Assembly: GCA_024655865.1 (NCBI GenBank)
Contig: JANLFM010000008.1
Span: 1-35,566 of the forward strand
DNA: 35,566 nt
Direction: 5' to 3'
Source: Caldisericota bacterium
GTDB taxonomy: Bacteria > Caldisericota > JANLFM01
A model generated the notes under the pieces. That model worked only from the letters and a program-made list of their open reading frames with translations, ran no database searches and had not been told where the DNA came from. The translations under genes and the position numbers were made by a program. Shown here piece after piece: positions 25,165 to 33,919 of this stretch. The stretch's first letter is position 1; each line of letters opens with the position of its first letter.

Positions 25165-26418
25165 TTAAATTCTCCTTATTTTAGCACCACTGCCGCGAAG
25201 CTTCTCTTCCATTTTTTCGTAGCCTCGTTCCACGTGCTCTATATCGTGAACTTCAGAACTTCCATTGGCCGCTAAGGCGGCAAGTACGAGGGATGCTCCC
25301 CCTCGCAAATTGGGGGAGGCGAGCTTCGCACCTGTGAGGGATTCTACCCCTTGAATTACAACGCTCTGGCCCTCGATGCGGATATTGGCTCCCATTTTTC
25401 TCAGTTCACTTACTGAAAGAAACCTGTTCTCGAAGACCGTTTCTGTAATTACGCTCGTTCCCTCGGCAAGAGCCAGAAGGGGAATCATTTGATTCTGAAG
25501 ATCGGTGGGAAAACCGGGGTAGGGCATGGTCTTTATGTTAACTGCTTTTAACCTCCCTTTCGCCTTAATTGAGACCCTGTCTTTCGCCTGGGTGATCTGG
25601 GCTCCAGCTTCTTGAAGTTTAACCAGAAGGGGTTCCAGGTGTTGAGGTACTATTTCCTTGACAGTAAGTTCGCCTCCTGTTATGGCTCCAGCGATTAAAT
25701 AAGTCCCTCCTTCAATGCGGTCCGGGATCACTCTGTGTTTGGTGCCATGCAGGTAAGGTACGCCTTTTATGCACAGTCTTTTCGTCCCGGCTCCCTTGAT
25801 TTTGGCGCCCATTTTTTTTAAAAAATTACAGAAATCCACAATCTCTGGCTCTTCCGCCACATTTTCTATGATCGTTTCTCCTTTTGCTAAGGTGGCCACC
25901 ATGGTGAGATTAATCGTGGCCCCAACTGAGGGATAATCAAGATAGATACGTTTTCCTGTAAGGCGCGCGGCCTTTGTCTGGATCAAGCCGTGTTCCAGAC
26001 TTGTTTCCGCCCCCAGGGCCGAAAAGCCCTTCAGGTGAAAGTCCACAGGTCGGCTACCAATATTACACCCTCCGGGAAAAAGGATGCTTGTTTCCCTTTC
26101 TCTGGCCAGCAATGCCCCAAGGAAGGAAAGCGAAGCCCTTAGTTCTGAAGCTATGGGATCGATTATGTGGGGGGATACTGGACCTCGGGAATCGATGCTT
26201 AAGCTGTGTTTCTGCTGGTCGAAGGCCACCTTTGCTCCAATTTTTTCTAAAATTTTTATCATCTTTAAGACATCAGCGATTGCCGGGACATTCTCTAAGG
26301 TCACTTCGTCTTTTGCCAAAAGCGAAGCGGCGATCAGATGAACCGCTGAGTTCTTTGCTCCTTGAGTATGAATGCTTCCTTTAAGCGGTATTCCACCTTC
26401 AATTATGTAGTAGCTCAT
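25165..26418 (-). CDS. murA: UDP-N-acetylglucosamine 1-carboxyvinyltransferase MurA
   Basis: MurA commits UDP-GlcNAc to peptidoglycan by adding enolpyruvate from PEP. The 417 residues show GAKNSAVHLIAASLL near the N-terminus with the catalytic Lys/Asn pair, LRASLSFLGALLARE, and Cys118 in FPGGCNIGSRPVDFHLKG. That cysteine is the residue attacked by fosfomycin. YPGFPTDLQNQMIPLLALAEG and the C-terminal LRGGASLVLAALAA complete the family pattern. It sits between wecB and the DUF4330 gene, all within 16 to 22 bases, so wall precursor and polymer precursor are co-expressed and share UDP-GlcNAc. Confidence 0.95.
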   Translation of the reverse strand: MSYYIIEGGIPLKGSIHTQGAKNSAVHLIAASLLAKDEVTLENVPAIADVLKMIKILEKIGAKVAFDQQKHSLSIDSRGPVSPHIIDPIASELRASLSFLGALLARERETSILFPGGCNIGSRPVDFHLKGFSALGAETSLEHGLIQTKAARLTGKRIYLDYPSVGATINLTMVATLAKGETIIENVAEEPEIVDFCNFLKKMGAKIKGAGTKRLCIKGVPYLHGTKHRVIPDRIEGGTYLIAGAITGGELTVKEIVPQHLEPLLVKLQEAGAQITQAKDRVSIKAKGRLKAVNIKTMPYPGFPTDLQNQMIPLLALAEGTSVITETVFENRFLSVSELRKMGANIRIEGQSVVIQGVESLTGAKLASPNLRGGASLVLAALAANGSSEVHDIEHVERGYEKMEEKLRGSGAKIRRI

Positions 26419-26434
26419 CCCTGGACTCCTTCAA

Positions 26435-27628
26435 TCATCTCGATTTTATTTGACGAATTTTGGGCCGGAAGGAACGAGGGGGATTTTTCTGAAAGCCAAA
26501 GAAATGCAAAAGATATTCCCGGATTCTCAAAGCTGCCCGGCCATCACCAAAGGGATTGGGAGATTGGCTCATTTTGCGGTAAAGCTCTTGATCTAGGAGG
26601 AGCTTACGGCAGGCCTCCCTCACACTCTCTCGCTCAACACCGACTACTTTTAAAACCCCAGCCAGAACACCTTCTGGTCTCTCTGTAACCCTGCGCGTAA
26701 CAAGAACCGGACGATGAAAGGAGGGAGCCTCCTCCTGGATTCCTCCTGAATCGGAAACTATAAAAAGGCTTTTTTTCATTAGGCTTAAGAACTCAAGGTA
26801 ATTGAATGGCTCAAAAATGTGAATGTTAGGCACCCCCTCCAGGATTGGAACGATGTTTTCCCTTACAACCGGATTTCTGTGCAACGAAAGCGCAATATCT
26901 ATCCCTGGAAATTCCAGGGCTAAATCCTTAAGCGCTAAGGAAATTTGCTGAAGAGGCTCGCCCCAATTTTCCCTGCGATGCACTTCGACCAGGATAAACG
27001 GCCGGGTGCTGGAAAGGGGCAAAGGGAGAGGTGTTTGATCCAGGCAAGGCTCCAGGCTCACTAAGGCATCGACCACCGTATTGCCCGTGACAAAAATCCT
27101 TTTGGCCTCCAAACCCTCACGCTCTAAATTCCTCTTTGCCTCAGGAGTAGGAGCAAAGTAAATATCAGCCAGGGCATCTGTTAGTGTCCTGTTCATTTCC
27201 TCTGGGTATGGATTGAAGCGATCGTGGGAGCGAAGTCCGGCTTCCACGTGGGCCACGGGTACCCGATGGTAATAGGCGGAAAGAGCACCAGCGAAAGTGG
27301 TCGTTGTATCCCCGTGGACCAAGACGAGATCAGGATTTAATCTTTCAATAATGTTATCCAACCCCCTTAGGGCGTTAACGGTAATTTGAGAAAGGCTCTG
27401 GCGCTCCTCCATAATGTTCAAGTCGAAGTCAGCCTTGATATTAAATAGGCTGAGCACTTGATCAAGCATTTCCCGGTGCTGAGCGGTAACTGCCAGGAAG
27501 TGCCCAAACCGATCGTCATCTTTTAAGGCTTTGACCACCGGGGCCATCTTAATAGCCTCCGGCCGAGTACCGAAGATTGTCAGGACGCGGAGGCGTTTAT
27601 TTCGTTCCAAAAAGACGGTCTCCGGCAT
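26435..27628 (-). CDS. wecB: UDP-N-acetylglucosamine 2-epimerase, non-hydrolysing
   Basis: This enzyme interconverts UDP-GlcNAc and UDP-ManNAc, feeding wall teichoic-acid-like or secondary wall polymers. The 397 residues show [17 protein letters not shown] (about 15-31), [46 protein letters not shown] and [11 protein letters not shown], all diagnostic. The start is uncertain. ATG at 27628 has GGGAG directly abutting it, while an in-frame TTG at 27610 has GGAG at a better distance of nine bases and yields a more typical N-terminus. It overlaps the upp gene by up to 32 bases. It probably supplies the ManNAc used by the TagA-like transferase. Confidence 0.94.
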   Translation of the reverse strand: MPETVFLERNKRLRVLTIFGTRPEAIKMAPVVKALKDDDRFGHFLAVTAQHREMLDQVLSLFNIKADFDLNIMEERQSLSQITVNALRGLDNIIERLNPDLVLVHGDTTTTFAGALSAYYHRVPVAHVEAGLRSHDRFNPYPEEMNRTLTDALADIYFAPTPEAKRNLEREGLEAKRIFVTGNTVVDALVSLEPCLDQTPLPLPLSSTRPFILVEVHRRENWGEPLQQISLALKDLALEFPGIDIALSLHRNPVVRENIVPILEGVPNIHIFEPFNYLEFLSLMKKSLFIVSDSGGIQEEAPSFHRPVLVTRRVTERPEGVLAGVLKVVGVERESVREACRKLLLDQELYRKMSQSPNPFGDGRAALRIREYLLHFFGFQKNPPRSFRPKIRQIKSR

Positions 27629-28226
27629 CTCCCAATCCGGGAACTATGTATCCGTGACTGTTTAGATATTGGTCTACTGAAGCTGTGTAGACTAAAACGT
27701 CAGGGTGTGCCTGAAAAAGGGTGTTTACTCCCTCAGGGGCAGCAATGATGCACACAAACTTGATGTTTCTGGCTCCTTGCTCTTTCAAGACTTTTACGGC
27801 ATAAGTAGCAGACCCTCCGGTTGCGAGCATAGGATCAAGGACGATACTCTCTTTCTCATCAAGGTGTTCTGGGAGCTTATAATAGTATGGGACCGGGGAG
27901 AGGGTCTCGGAATCCCTGTAGATCCCCAGATGGCCGACCAGGGCATTGGGAATTAGACGAAGGATACCGTTGGCCATTACCAGCCCTGCCCTGAGGATGG
28001 GAAAAAGGGCGATCTTTTTTCCGTTGACCATCCTGACAGTGGTTCGGGCAAGAGGAGTTTCAACTTCTACCTCCATGGAAGGTAGGTTCCTGAAGACCTC
28101 GTAGGCAAGAAGCATGCTCAATTCTTCTACCAGCTCGCGAAACTCCTTGGGCTCCGTGTGCTTATCTCGAAGCAGTGCCAGCTTATGCTGGATAAGGGGA
28201 TGATTAATTTCCAGAACGTTTTTCAT
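27597..28226 (-). CDS. upp: Uracil phosphoribosyltransferase
   Basis: Upp salvages uracil with PRPP to give UMP. It is 209 residues, the exact family length. [20 protein letters not shown] (about 99-118), the PRPP loop [15 protein letters not shown] (about 131-145) and the C-terminal uracil-binding [17 protein letters not shown] are present. The glyA-upp-wecB order matches known Firmicutes arrangements. It is one base downstream of glyA and overlaps wecB. Confidence 0.95.
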   Translation of the reverse strand: MKNVLEINHPLIQHKLALLRDKHTEPKEFRELVEELSMLLAYEVFRNLPSMEVEVETPLARTTVRMVNGKKIALFPILRAGLVMANGILRLIPNALVGHLGIYRDSETLSPVPYYYKLPEHLDEKESIVLDPMLATGGSATYAVKVLKEQGARNIKFVCIIAAPEGVNTLFQAHPDVLVYTASVDQYLNSHGYIVPGLGDAGDRLFGTK

Positions 28227-28227
28227 C

Positions 28228-29484
28228 TCAGAACCATAAGGGGAAGCGCTCCGTGAGTTGACGCACGCTCCTTTTTACTTCTTCCAGAGCGTCTGGGTTG
28301 TCTCTTTCCTTTATTGCTTTGGCGATCAGCTTGGCGATTGTGATCATCTCTTTCTCTCGCATTCCTCGAGAGGTTAATGCCGGTGTTCCCAGTCGCATCC
28401 CTGAGGTGATGAAAGGACTCCTTGTTTCCCCGGGGATGGTGTTCTTGTTTACCGTGATATCCACCGAGTCCAAAAGGATCTGGGCGTCCTTACCAGTGAT
28501 GTTCATATTTGTCAGGTCCACAAGCATCAGGTGATTGTCAGTGCCTCCTGAAACCAGTCGGAAACCCTCCTCGGACAATGCCGAGGCTAGGGTACGGGCA
28601 TTTTTGACAACCTGTCTCTGGTATTCCTTGAAGTCATCACTCATAGCCTCTTTGAAGCAGACTGCTTTTGCCGCGATTACATGCATCAGAGGGCCTCCCT
28701 GGGTTCCGGGAAATACTGCCCTATCTATTTCTTTGGCTAAGTCGGAAATACACAGGATTAACCCTGAACGGGGTCCCCTGAGGGTTTTATGTGTGGTGGA
28801 GGTGACGACATGGGCATAAGGAACAGGAGAGGGGTGTTCCCCAGCTGCCACTAATCCAGCAATGTGTGCCATGTCAACCATGAAATAGGCACCCACTTCA
28901 TCACAAATTTCCCTGAACCGAGCAAAGTCAAAAATTCTGGGATAAGCCGTAGCTCCGGCTACAATCAGTTTGGGTTTATATTGTTTTGCTAGATCCCTGA
29001 TCTGATCATAATCAATGGTTTCAGTATCTTCCCTGACTCCGTAATGAACGAACTTCCATTGCTTTCCCGAAACGTTCACCGGACTACCATGGGTTAAATG
29101 TCCTCCGTGGGTCAAATTCATGGCTATAATTGTTTCCCCCAAGGGAACGAGCGCTGTATAAACAGCGATGTTAGCCTGGGCACCCGCATGGGGCTGAACA
29201 TTGGCGTGCTGGGCAGAAAAAAGCGTCTTGGCCCTTTCGATCGCTAGGTTCTCGACCATGTCCACATACTCACAGCCCCCGTAGTACCTCTTACCCGGAT
29301 ATCCCTCGGCATATTTATGAGTTAGAACGGACCCCATGGCTTCGATTACGGCTCTGCTGGCATAATTCTCAGAGGCAATTAGCTCTAACTTGTTTCTTTG
29401 CCTGGCTTCTTCCAGGGCGATGAGTTCCTTTACTTCGGGATCAACTTCGCTTAAAGGCTTTCCAGAAACTTCAATTCCCATCAT
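28228..29484 (-). CDS. glyA: Serine hydroxymethyltransferase
   Basis: GlyA converts serine and tetrahydrofolate to glycine and methylene-tetrahydrofolate. The 418 residues contain [35 protein letters not shown]-like [55 protein letters not shown] and the PLP lysine Lys233 in [14 protein letters not shown]. The start has two adjacent Met codons; the first is used here. It overlaps the UPF0340 gene by 4 bases. Confidence 0.96.
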   Translation of the reverse strand: MMGIEVSGKPLSEVDPEVKELIALEEARQRNKLELIASENYASRAVIEAMGSVLTHKYAEGYPGKRYYGGCEYVDMVENLAIERAKTLFSAQHANVQPHAGAQANIAVYTALVPLGETIIAMNLTHGGHLTHGSPVNVSGKQWKFVHYGVREDTETIDYDQIRDLAKQYKPKLIVAGATAYPRIFDFARFREICDEVGAYFMVDMAHIAGLVAAGEHPSPVPYAHVVTSTTHKTLRGPRSGLILCISDLAKEIDRAVFPGTQGGPLMHVIAAKAVCFKEAMSDDFKEYQRQVVKNARTLASALSEEGFRLVSGGTDNHLMLVDLTNMNITGKDAQILLDSVDITVNKNTIPGETRSPFITSGMRLGTPALTSRGMREKEMITIAKLIAKAIKERDNPDALEEVKRSVRQLTERFPLWF

Positions 29485-30035
29485 TTCACCCTCTTTTCCT
29501 CAGGATACTCTGCTCTCTTTCCACCCGTATAAGGTGGTCTGGTGCGGGCCAGAACCAGGTTTGCCTGACCCACAGTCTTTATTTTCACTCTTACCGGGAT
29601 TGCCACTCTTTTTAAGTGCATTCCAATCAAAGTGTCTCCAATATCCATACCGTAGTCCGCTAAAATTGAAGAAACCAGACATGGGTCGCGCATCTGAGTG
29701 TAGGCATGGGCAGCCAGAGCGCCGCCCGCATGAGGCTTGGGAATGGCCAGCACTTCCTCCCAGCCGTGTTTCAATTGAATTTCTCTTTCTACCACTATTG
29801 CTCTGTTTAGATGCTCACAGCACTGAAAAGAAAGCTGGATGTTAAAGACATCCTTGGCTTCGGAAATAGCTTGGTAAACTTCCTCAGCGACCTCCATGTT
29901 CGAGGCGCTGCCAATCCTGGCGCCAATGATTTCTGAAGTGGAACAGCCAATGACAAGAATCTGTCCATTCCGGGGAGGGAAAAGTTGAAACATTTCCCAA
30001 AGGGCGGCCTTTACTTGTTCGTAAATTTTCAACAT
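29481..30035 (-). CDS. UPF0340 protein (TIGR01440, YwlG family)
   Basis: This is a 184-residue protein of the UPF0340/YwlG family, conserved next to glyA and rpiB in Firmicutes. It starts [20 protein letters not shown] and shows [16 protein letters not shown] (about 27-42), [16 protein letters not shown] with its Cys-Cys pair, [20 protein letters not shown] and [19 protein letters not shown]. The function is unknown; strict linkage with one-carbon and pentose genes is the only clue. It overlaps rpiB by 7 bases and glyA by 4 bases. Confidence 0.88.
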   Translation of the reverse strand: MLKIYEQVKAALWEMFQLFPPRNGQILVIGCSTSEIIGARIGSASNMEVAEEVYQAISEAKDVFNIQLSFQCCEHLNRAIVVEREIQLKHGWEEVLAIPKPHAGGALAAHAYTQMRDPCLVSSILADYGMDIGDTLIGMHLKRVAIPVRVKIKTVGQANLVLARTRPPYTGGKRAEYPEEKRVK

Positions 30036-30496
30036 AACCCTCCTTCGATCTCAGCAATTTTCTTAACGCGACGAACGTGTCTTTCTTCCGAGGAAACCCC
30101 TGTTTCAAGCCAGGTTTCTACAATTTTTAACGCCAGTTTGGAACCGATAATTTTTCCTCCCAAACAGAGGACGTTAGCGTGATTGTGCTGGCGGGCTAAT
30201 TGAGCGGATAAAGGGTCATGGCAGAGCGCAGCTCTAACCCCCTTCACTTTATTAGCCACAATAGAAACGCCAATGCCTGTGGTGCACACCAAGATACCCA
30301 AGGAAAACTGACCTGAGGAAACAGCCTGAGCTACTTGAAAGGCATAGTCTGGGTAATCAACCGATTCATCGGAAAAAGTGCCAAAATCTCTAATCTTAAA
30401 ACCTCGGGAAAGCAGATAATTTTTGATTTCCTCTTTTAAGGCGTATCCACCGTGGTCAGCGCCTAAGGCAATAACTAAGCTACTATTCTGATCCAT
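30029..30496 (-). CDS. rpiB: Ribose-5-phosphate isomerase B
   Basis: RpiB interconverts ribose-5-phosphate and ribulose-5-phosphate. The 155 residues contain ALGADHGGYALKEEIKNYL near the start, DYPDYAFQVAQAV, and the catalytic-cysteine loop LVCTTGIGVSIVANKVKGVR. The usual CGTGIG loop is CTTGIG here; the nucleophilic Cys is kept. The phosphate-binding CHDPLSAQLARQHNHANVLCLG block also matches, with its His residues. Its start overlaps the decarboxylase gene by 22 bases. Confidence 0.94.
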   Translation of the reverse strand: MDQNSSLVIALGADHGGYALKEEIKNYLLSRGFKIRDFGTFSDESVDYPDYAFQVAQAVSSGQFSLGILVCTTGIGVSIVANKVKGVRAALCHDPLSAQLARQHNHANVLCLGGKIIGSKLALKIVETWLETGVSSEERHVRRVKKIAEIEGGLC

Positions 30497-31932
30497 TTTT
30501 CCTCACCTTCGCCTTCTAAGCCGTGAATGACCAGGCCAATCCTGATAATCTTCCATAAATAGGAAACAACTTCTTCCTCAATTTTTTCACCGGGGCAGAG
30601 AACTGGAATCCCAGGTGGGTATGGAGCCACGATCTCGGAACTGATTTTCCCTACGGCATCCTTTAGAGGAATGAGACGGTGAGGCGCCTGGAAAGCCTCC
30701 CTGGGAGTCAGAACCTGCTCCGGTATTCCGGGCAATGTAGATCCTTCCAAATCTCGAAGTTCTTTGGGTGCTTTTCCGTTGGTTTGCTTAACTCTGCGCA
30801 TCGCTTGAACTAATCGATCTATAGATTCCCAGGTGTCTCCGGTGCTAACTAAGCAAAGTACATTCCAGGGATCAGAGAGCTCAACTTCAACTCCTTCCTT
30901 TCTGAGCATCTTTTCCGCTTCTCTTCCCGAAATTCCGCTTTCCTTGAAGTTTATGGTGAGCTTCATTGGGTCCAGATAAAAATCTCCGACTTTAGAGATG
31001 TCCTCCTCACCTAAACATTTCAAACCCTCAATTCTGTTCAATTCCGCTCGAGCGTATTCCGCAAGATCAATAGCTTTTTGCCAGATCTCTCTCCCGTAGT
31101 TCACCATTTGCCACCTGGAGGCGTCGAGGGAAACCGTAAGAAGGTATGAAGGAGAGGTTGTTTGCAGGATTAGAAGGGCGGATTGCAAACGATGGAGGTC
31201 AATAATTCCTTTATTGTAGTGCAACAGGGAGGATTGGGTTAAGCTTGAAAGAGTCTTGTGTGCACTTTGCGCCACAAGATCAGCCTTAGCTTTTAAAGCT
31301 GAAGGAGGAAAGCTCTCGTGAAAGATAAAGTGAGCCCCATGAGCCTCATCCACCAGGACGGGGAGTCCATGTTCATGGCAAATTTTCACGATTGAATAGC
31401 TGTCCTGTGTGACTCCATAGTAGTTGGGGGAGGTTAAAAAGATCGCCTTAGCTTTTGGGTACCTCTCAAGGGCAGCCTTAACTTCTTCCAGGTTGTTAGG
31501 GAAGGAGAAACCGCATTCCCATGAAAACTTTGATGGCAGGTATCTAGGAAACGCTCCGCTTAAAATCAACCCACCAATAGCTGACCTGTGTGAAGCGCGA
31601 GAGATAATAATCTCATCTCCTTCAGTCACTGAAGAGAAAATCATTGCCAGAATGCAACCGGTAGTTCCGTTGACCACAAAAAAAGTTTGATCAGTCCCGA
31701 AAGCCTGCGTCGCCAAATCCAAAGCTTCTTTGATGATTCCTCGTGGTGTCAGAAGATGGTCCAGCGGAGCAATTTCCGTGAGATCCAATCGAAATACATT
31801 TTCTCCCAGGAACTCCTTCAGGGTTAAGGGCGCACCGCTACCCCCCTTATGCCCGGGAATATGCATGGGAAGCCTTTTCTCCTTTAAGAAGGAGAGAAGA
31901 CCCTCAAAAAGTGGAATTCGCTTCTGGTCCGT
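30475..31932 (-). CDS. Orn/Lys/Arg decarboxylase family PLP enzyme
   Basis: This fold-type I PLP decarboxylase, of the group that includes the SpeA/YaaO/Ldc proteins, makes a polyamine or diamine from a basic amino acid. The substrate is not determined. It opens KRIPLFEGLLSFLKEKRLPM, then HIPGHKGGSG. It has FFVVNGTTGCILAMI, VDEAHGAHF, the PLP lysine in VAQSAHKTLSSLTQSSLLH, and the C-terminal AYPPGIPVLCPGE-like APYPPGIPVLCPGE. The reading frame runs back through the tRNA-Pro gene and has no ATG, GTG or TTG between it and the conserved N-terminus. The best start is ACG at 31932, 8 bases after AAAGGAG, giving 485 aa. A start at ATG 31866 would drop 22 conserved residues. Confidence 0.9.
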   Translation of the reverse strand, partial: TDQKRIPLFEGLLSFLKEKRLPMHIPGHKGGSGAPLTLKEFLGENVFRLDLTEIAPLDHLLTPRGIIKEALDLATQAFGTDQTFFVVNGTTGCILAMIFSSVTEGDEIIISRASHRSAIGGLILSGAFPRYLPSKFSWECGFSFPNNLEEVKAALERYPKAKAIFLTSPNYYGVTQDSYSIVKICHEHGLPVLVDEAHGAHFIFHESFPPSALKAKADLVAQSAHKTLSSLTQSSLLHYNKGIIDLHRLQSALLILQTTSPSYLLTVSLDASRWQMVNYGREIWQKAIDLAEYARAELNRIEGLKCLGEEDISKVGDFYLDPMKLTINFKESGISGREAEKMLRKEGVEVELSDPWNVLCLVSTGDTWESIDRLVQAMRRVKQTNGKAPKELRDLEGSTLPGIPEQVLTPREAFQAPHRLIPLKDAVGKISSEIVAPYPPGIPVLCPGEKIEEEVVSYLWKIIRIGLVIHGLEGEGEEKWIRIVA

Positions 31933-31960
31933 TTTCGCCTCTCCTTTGAATAATAATTCA

Positions 31961-32037
31961 TGGTCGGGGCGGCCGGATTTGAACCGACGACCTCTTGGTC
32001 CCGAACCAAGCGCTCTACCAAGCTGAGCCACACCCCG
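31961..32037 (-). tRNA. tRNA-Pro, anticodon CGG
   Basis: This is a 77-base cloverleaf on the - strand. Acceptor arms CGGGGTG and CGCCCCG pair with one G-U. The D-arm is around GGCTCAGCTTGGTAGAGC. The anticodon stem CTTGG/CCAAG encloses loop TTCGGGA with anticodon CGG. The T-arm is GTCGG TTCAAAT CCGGC, and the 3' CCA is encoded. The CGG anticodon reads proline CCG codons. It lies between a strong promoter and the decarboxylase gene, with no terminator in between. Confidence 0.95.
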
Positions 32038-32071
32038 ACGCATTTGCTTAAACCCCTAATCAGTGATTTTG

Positions 32072-32100
32072 AATATAAAGGAAGGGGTAATACATGTCAA
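32072..32100 (-). promoter_or_regulatory. Consensus sigma-A promoter for tRNA-Pro and probably the envelope operon
   Basis: On the - strand TTGACA (32100-32095), a perfect -35, is followed after exactly 17 bases by TATATT (32077-32072), a 5 of 6 -10. The -35 starts 1 base after the stop codon of the SLH gene. It would start RNA about 7 bases below the -10, some 28 bases before the mature tRNA 5' end. Confidence 0.8.
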
Positions 32101-32101
32101 T

Positions 32102-33313
32102 TTAAGGCTCAGGTAGTAAGCGAGAGATTAAAGCCGCAATCTCGGCTCTAGTTGCTTCCTTGTCAGGCTCAAACTTTCCATCCGGATATCCGTCCCAGGC
32201 GCCCTGCCAGGCCCCGGTTTCTATATACTGAAATGCCCAATGGTCTGGAGAAAGGTCCAGAAAAGTGGGAGGGAAATTTCTGGGAACTAAGGGCCAAGCG
32301 ATGATGCGAGCGATCATACTAGCTACTTCCGACCGTTTTACCGGCTGCTGAGGCAGAAAAGTACCATCAGGGTATCCTTCAATCACGCCACCTTTGTATA
32401 GGCGCTCAATGTATGGAGTAGCCCAGAAATTTGGCTCCAAATCCTTGAAATTGGCACTTCCTTCTTTCACCATTTTGATATTGAAGCTCAAGGACAGGAT
32501 CTTGGCCAGCTCTGCGCGAGTAATTGTGTTATCGGGCAAAAAGTTGCCATCAGGATATCCGCTGAGGGCACCTGAAGAAACCAGCCGTGCGATCTCCTTT
32601 TTGGCCCAGTGGTTTTTTATATCCGGAAAAAGCACAGTGACGAGAATAGGGGTGTTTTCTCTGGAGAGCCCATCAGAGACTACTAATGATATCTGGTATG
32701 CTCCTGGCTTTACTCCTCCAGTGGAAGCAAGTGTCAGTGTACAGGTTGAGGTATAGCTGTCTACCTTTAGTAAGGGAGAAAACGAACCTTGCATATTAGG
32801 AGGGAGGTTTTCCAGCTGGAAAGTCAGGTTCGATTCCGCATGCGTGTGATAAATATAAAAGCCCAAGTTTGCCTGCTCTTCTGAAAAAAGGTAAACATTT
32901 GAGCTGGAAAGCTTTGCTTCCAAAGCTTTCTTTTCTTTTAAGTTCAGGACCGTGAGCTTAATCTGGTCTCCGAAATCTGCGGTAATTTCCAGAAGGTAAT
33001 TGGCAGGGAGGTAACTGGAGTCAGTCCTAAGAACCAATTGGGAGATTCCAGGGATCCCGACTTCCTCAGGCTCGAAAGAAAGCTCAATGTTTGCGGGAAC
33101 CTGCTTTACCGAAAACTTAACCCTTTTTGCAGGATCAGGCGTTCCCAGGACCACCATGTTCACCCTTACCTCGCTTGAAGGAAGAAGCTCGATCTGTGAG
33201 GGTAAAACGAAGAAGCTTTCCTCTTCCTGGGCCATTCCCTCATAGGGAAAAGCAAAGTTCACAGTAAAAATGGCTATAATGAGTACCAAAATTAGGCTAC
33301 CTTTTATTTTCAT
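32102..33313 (-). CDS. Exported protein with three C-terminal SLH domains
   Basis: This secreted protein is predicted to bind pyruvylated wall polysaccharide through SLH domains. A signal peptide (about 1-26: KIKGSLILVLIIAIFTVNFAFP) precedes about 200 residues of beta-rich, Ig-like sequence of unknown function. Three SLH repeats follow: about 230-285 (IKNHWAKKEIARLVSSGALS, GYPDGNFLPDNTITRAELA), about 290-345 (NFWATPYIERLYKGGVIEG, YPDGTFLP) and about 350-403 (DHWAFQYIETGAWQGAWDG, EATRAEIAALI). The TRAE motif of the second repeat is KRSE. ATG at 33313 is preferred over the TTG at 33328. It overlaps the zinc-ribbon gene by 4 bases, and CsaB, which makes the ligand, is in the neighbouring operon. 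Confidence 0.9.
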   Translation of the reverse strand: MKIKGSLILVLIIAIFTVNFAFPYEGMAQEEESFFVLPSQIELLPSSEVRVNMVVLGTPDPAKRVKFSVKQVPANIELSFEPEEVGIPGISQLVLRTDSSYLPANYLLEITADFGDQIKLTVLNLKEKKALEAKLSSSNVYLFSEEQANLGFYIYHTHAESNLTFQLENLPPNMQGSFSPLLKVDSYTSTCTLTLASTGGVKPGAYQISLVVSDGLSRENTPILVTVLFPDIKNHWAKKEIARLVSSGALSGYPDGNFLPDNTITRAELAKILSLSFNIKMVKEGSANFKDLEPNFWATPYIERLYKGGVIEGYPDGTFLPQQPVKRSEVASMIARIIAWPLVPRNFPPTFLDLSPDHWAFQYIETGAWQGAWDGYPDGKFEPDKEATRAEIAALISRLLPEP

Positions 33314-33858
33314 TCTTTTCCGCCCCAATGTTTTATTTGTTGCTCTTCCTTTCTGGCAACTGACAAATTATGGTAAGTGTTTAAGAGAGCAAAAATCAAG
33401 ATTGTAACCAGGAGGCACAGTGCGATTAAACCTAGGTAGCGATAAAAAATGGAAAGAGAAAGACTGAATTTTGCCCACCACAATGCAGCGAGGACCAAGG
33501 AAAGGAAAAGAAAAGTAAGATAAAGCCTAAAGAGAAAGCGGTACTTCTGCTTTCTTTTTTCTAAATTCCTAGACAGCTCTCGTCCTGCAATAAGGGGGGT
33601 TCCGCATTTAGGGCAAGTTACGCTCCCTTCGATAGGGCTCAAAGTCCCGCAGATGGAGCAGCGTTCCATTAGCTGAAACCCACAGCGATTGCAGTAAAGA
33701 GAGTTCGGTTCGTTCTCATATCCACAATAGGGGCAAAATAGAGAGTGAGAATCCTGGCCGAAAGTGCCTGGCCCACTCAAAGGCCGGAAACAATTGGGAC
33801 AAAAGCGGTGACCAGGTTCTACCTCTGTTCCACAATAAGCACAAATTCTATGGGGCAT
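33310..33858 (-). CDS. Membrane protein with three zinc ribbons
   Basis: This 182-residue protein carries three consecutive zinc-ribbon knuckles, each two CxxC pairs: CAYCG...CPNC (about 5-24), CPYCG...CNRCG (about 43-62) and CSICG...CPKCG (about 68-90). A basic linker (KRKQKYRF) leads to two membrane helices, about 104-126 and 138-160, then a short cytoplasmic tail. The ATG at 33858 is chosen because GGAGG lies 8 bases upstream; an in-frame ATG at 33888 lacks one. No function is known to me. Ribbons and helices suggest a membrane sensor or adapter. It overlaps the SLH gene, so the two are co-translated. Confidence 0.82.
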   Translation of the reverse strand: MPHRICAYCGTEVEPGHRFCPNCFRPLSGPGTFGQDSHSLFCPYCGYENEPNSLYCNRCGFQLMERCSICGTLSPIEGSVTCPKCGTPLIAGRELSRNLEKRKQKYRFLFRLYLTFLFLSLVLAALWWAKFSLSLSIFYRYLGLIALCLLVTILIFALLNTYHNLSVARKEEQQIKHWGGKE

Positions 33859-33919
33859 AGCCCTTCCCTCCGGGCCCCCTTGAATCATTTTTGTTTATTT
33901 TAACAATCCAGCAGTAGTT

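Noticed and set aside
31933-32043. N-terminal 37 residues of the decarboxylase reading frame across tRNA-Pro
   Set aside because: These codons are the tRNA gene and its trailer. The Arg/Gly-rich translation is an artefact, so the coding region is cut at 31932.
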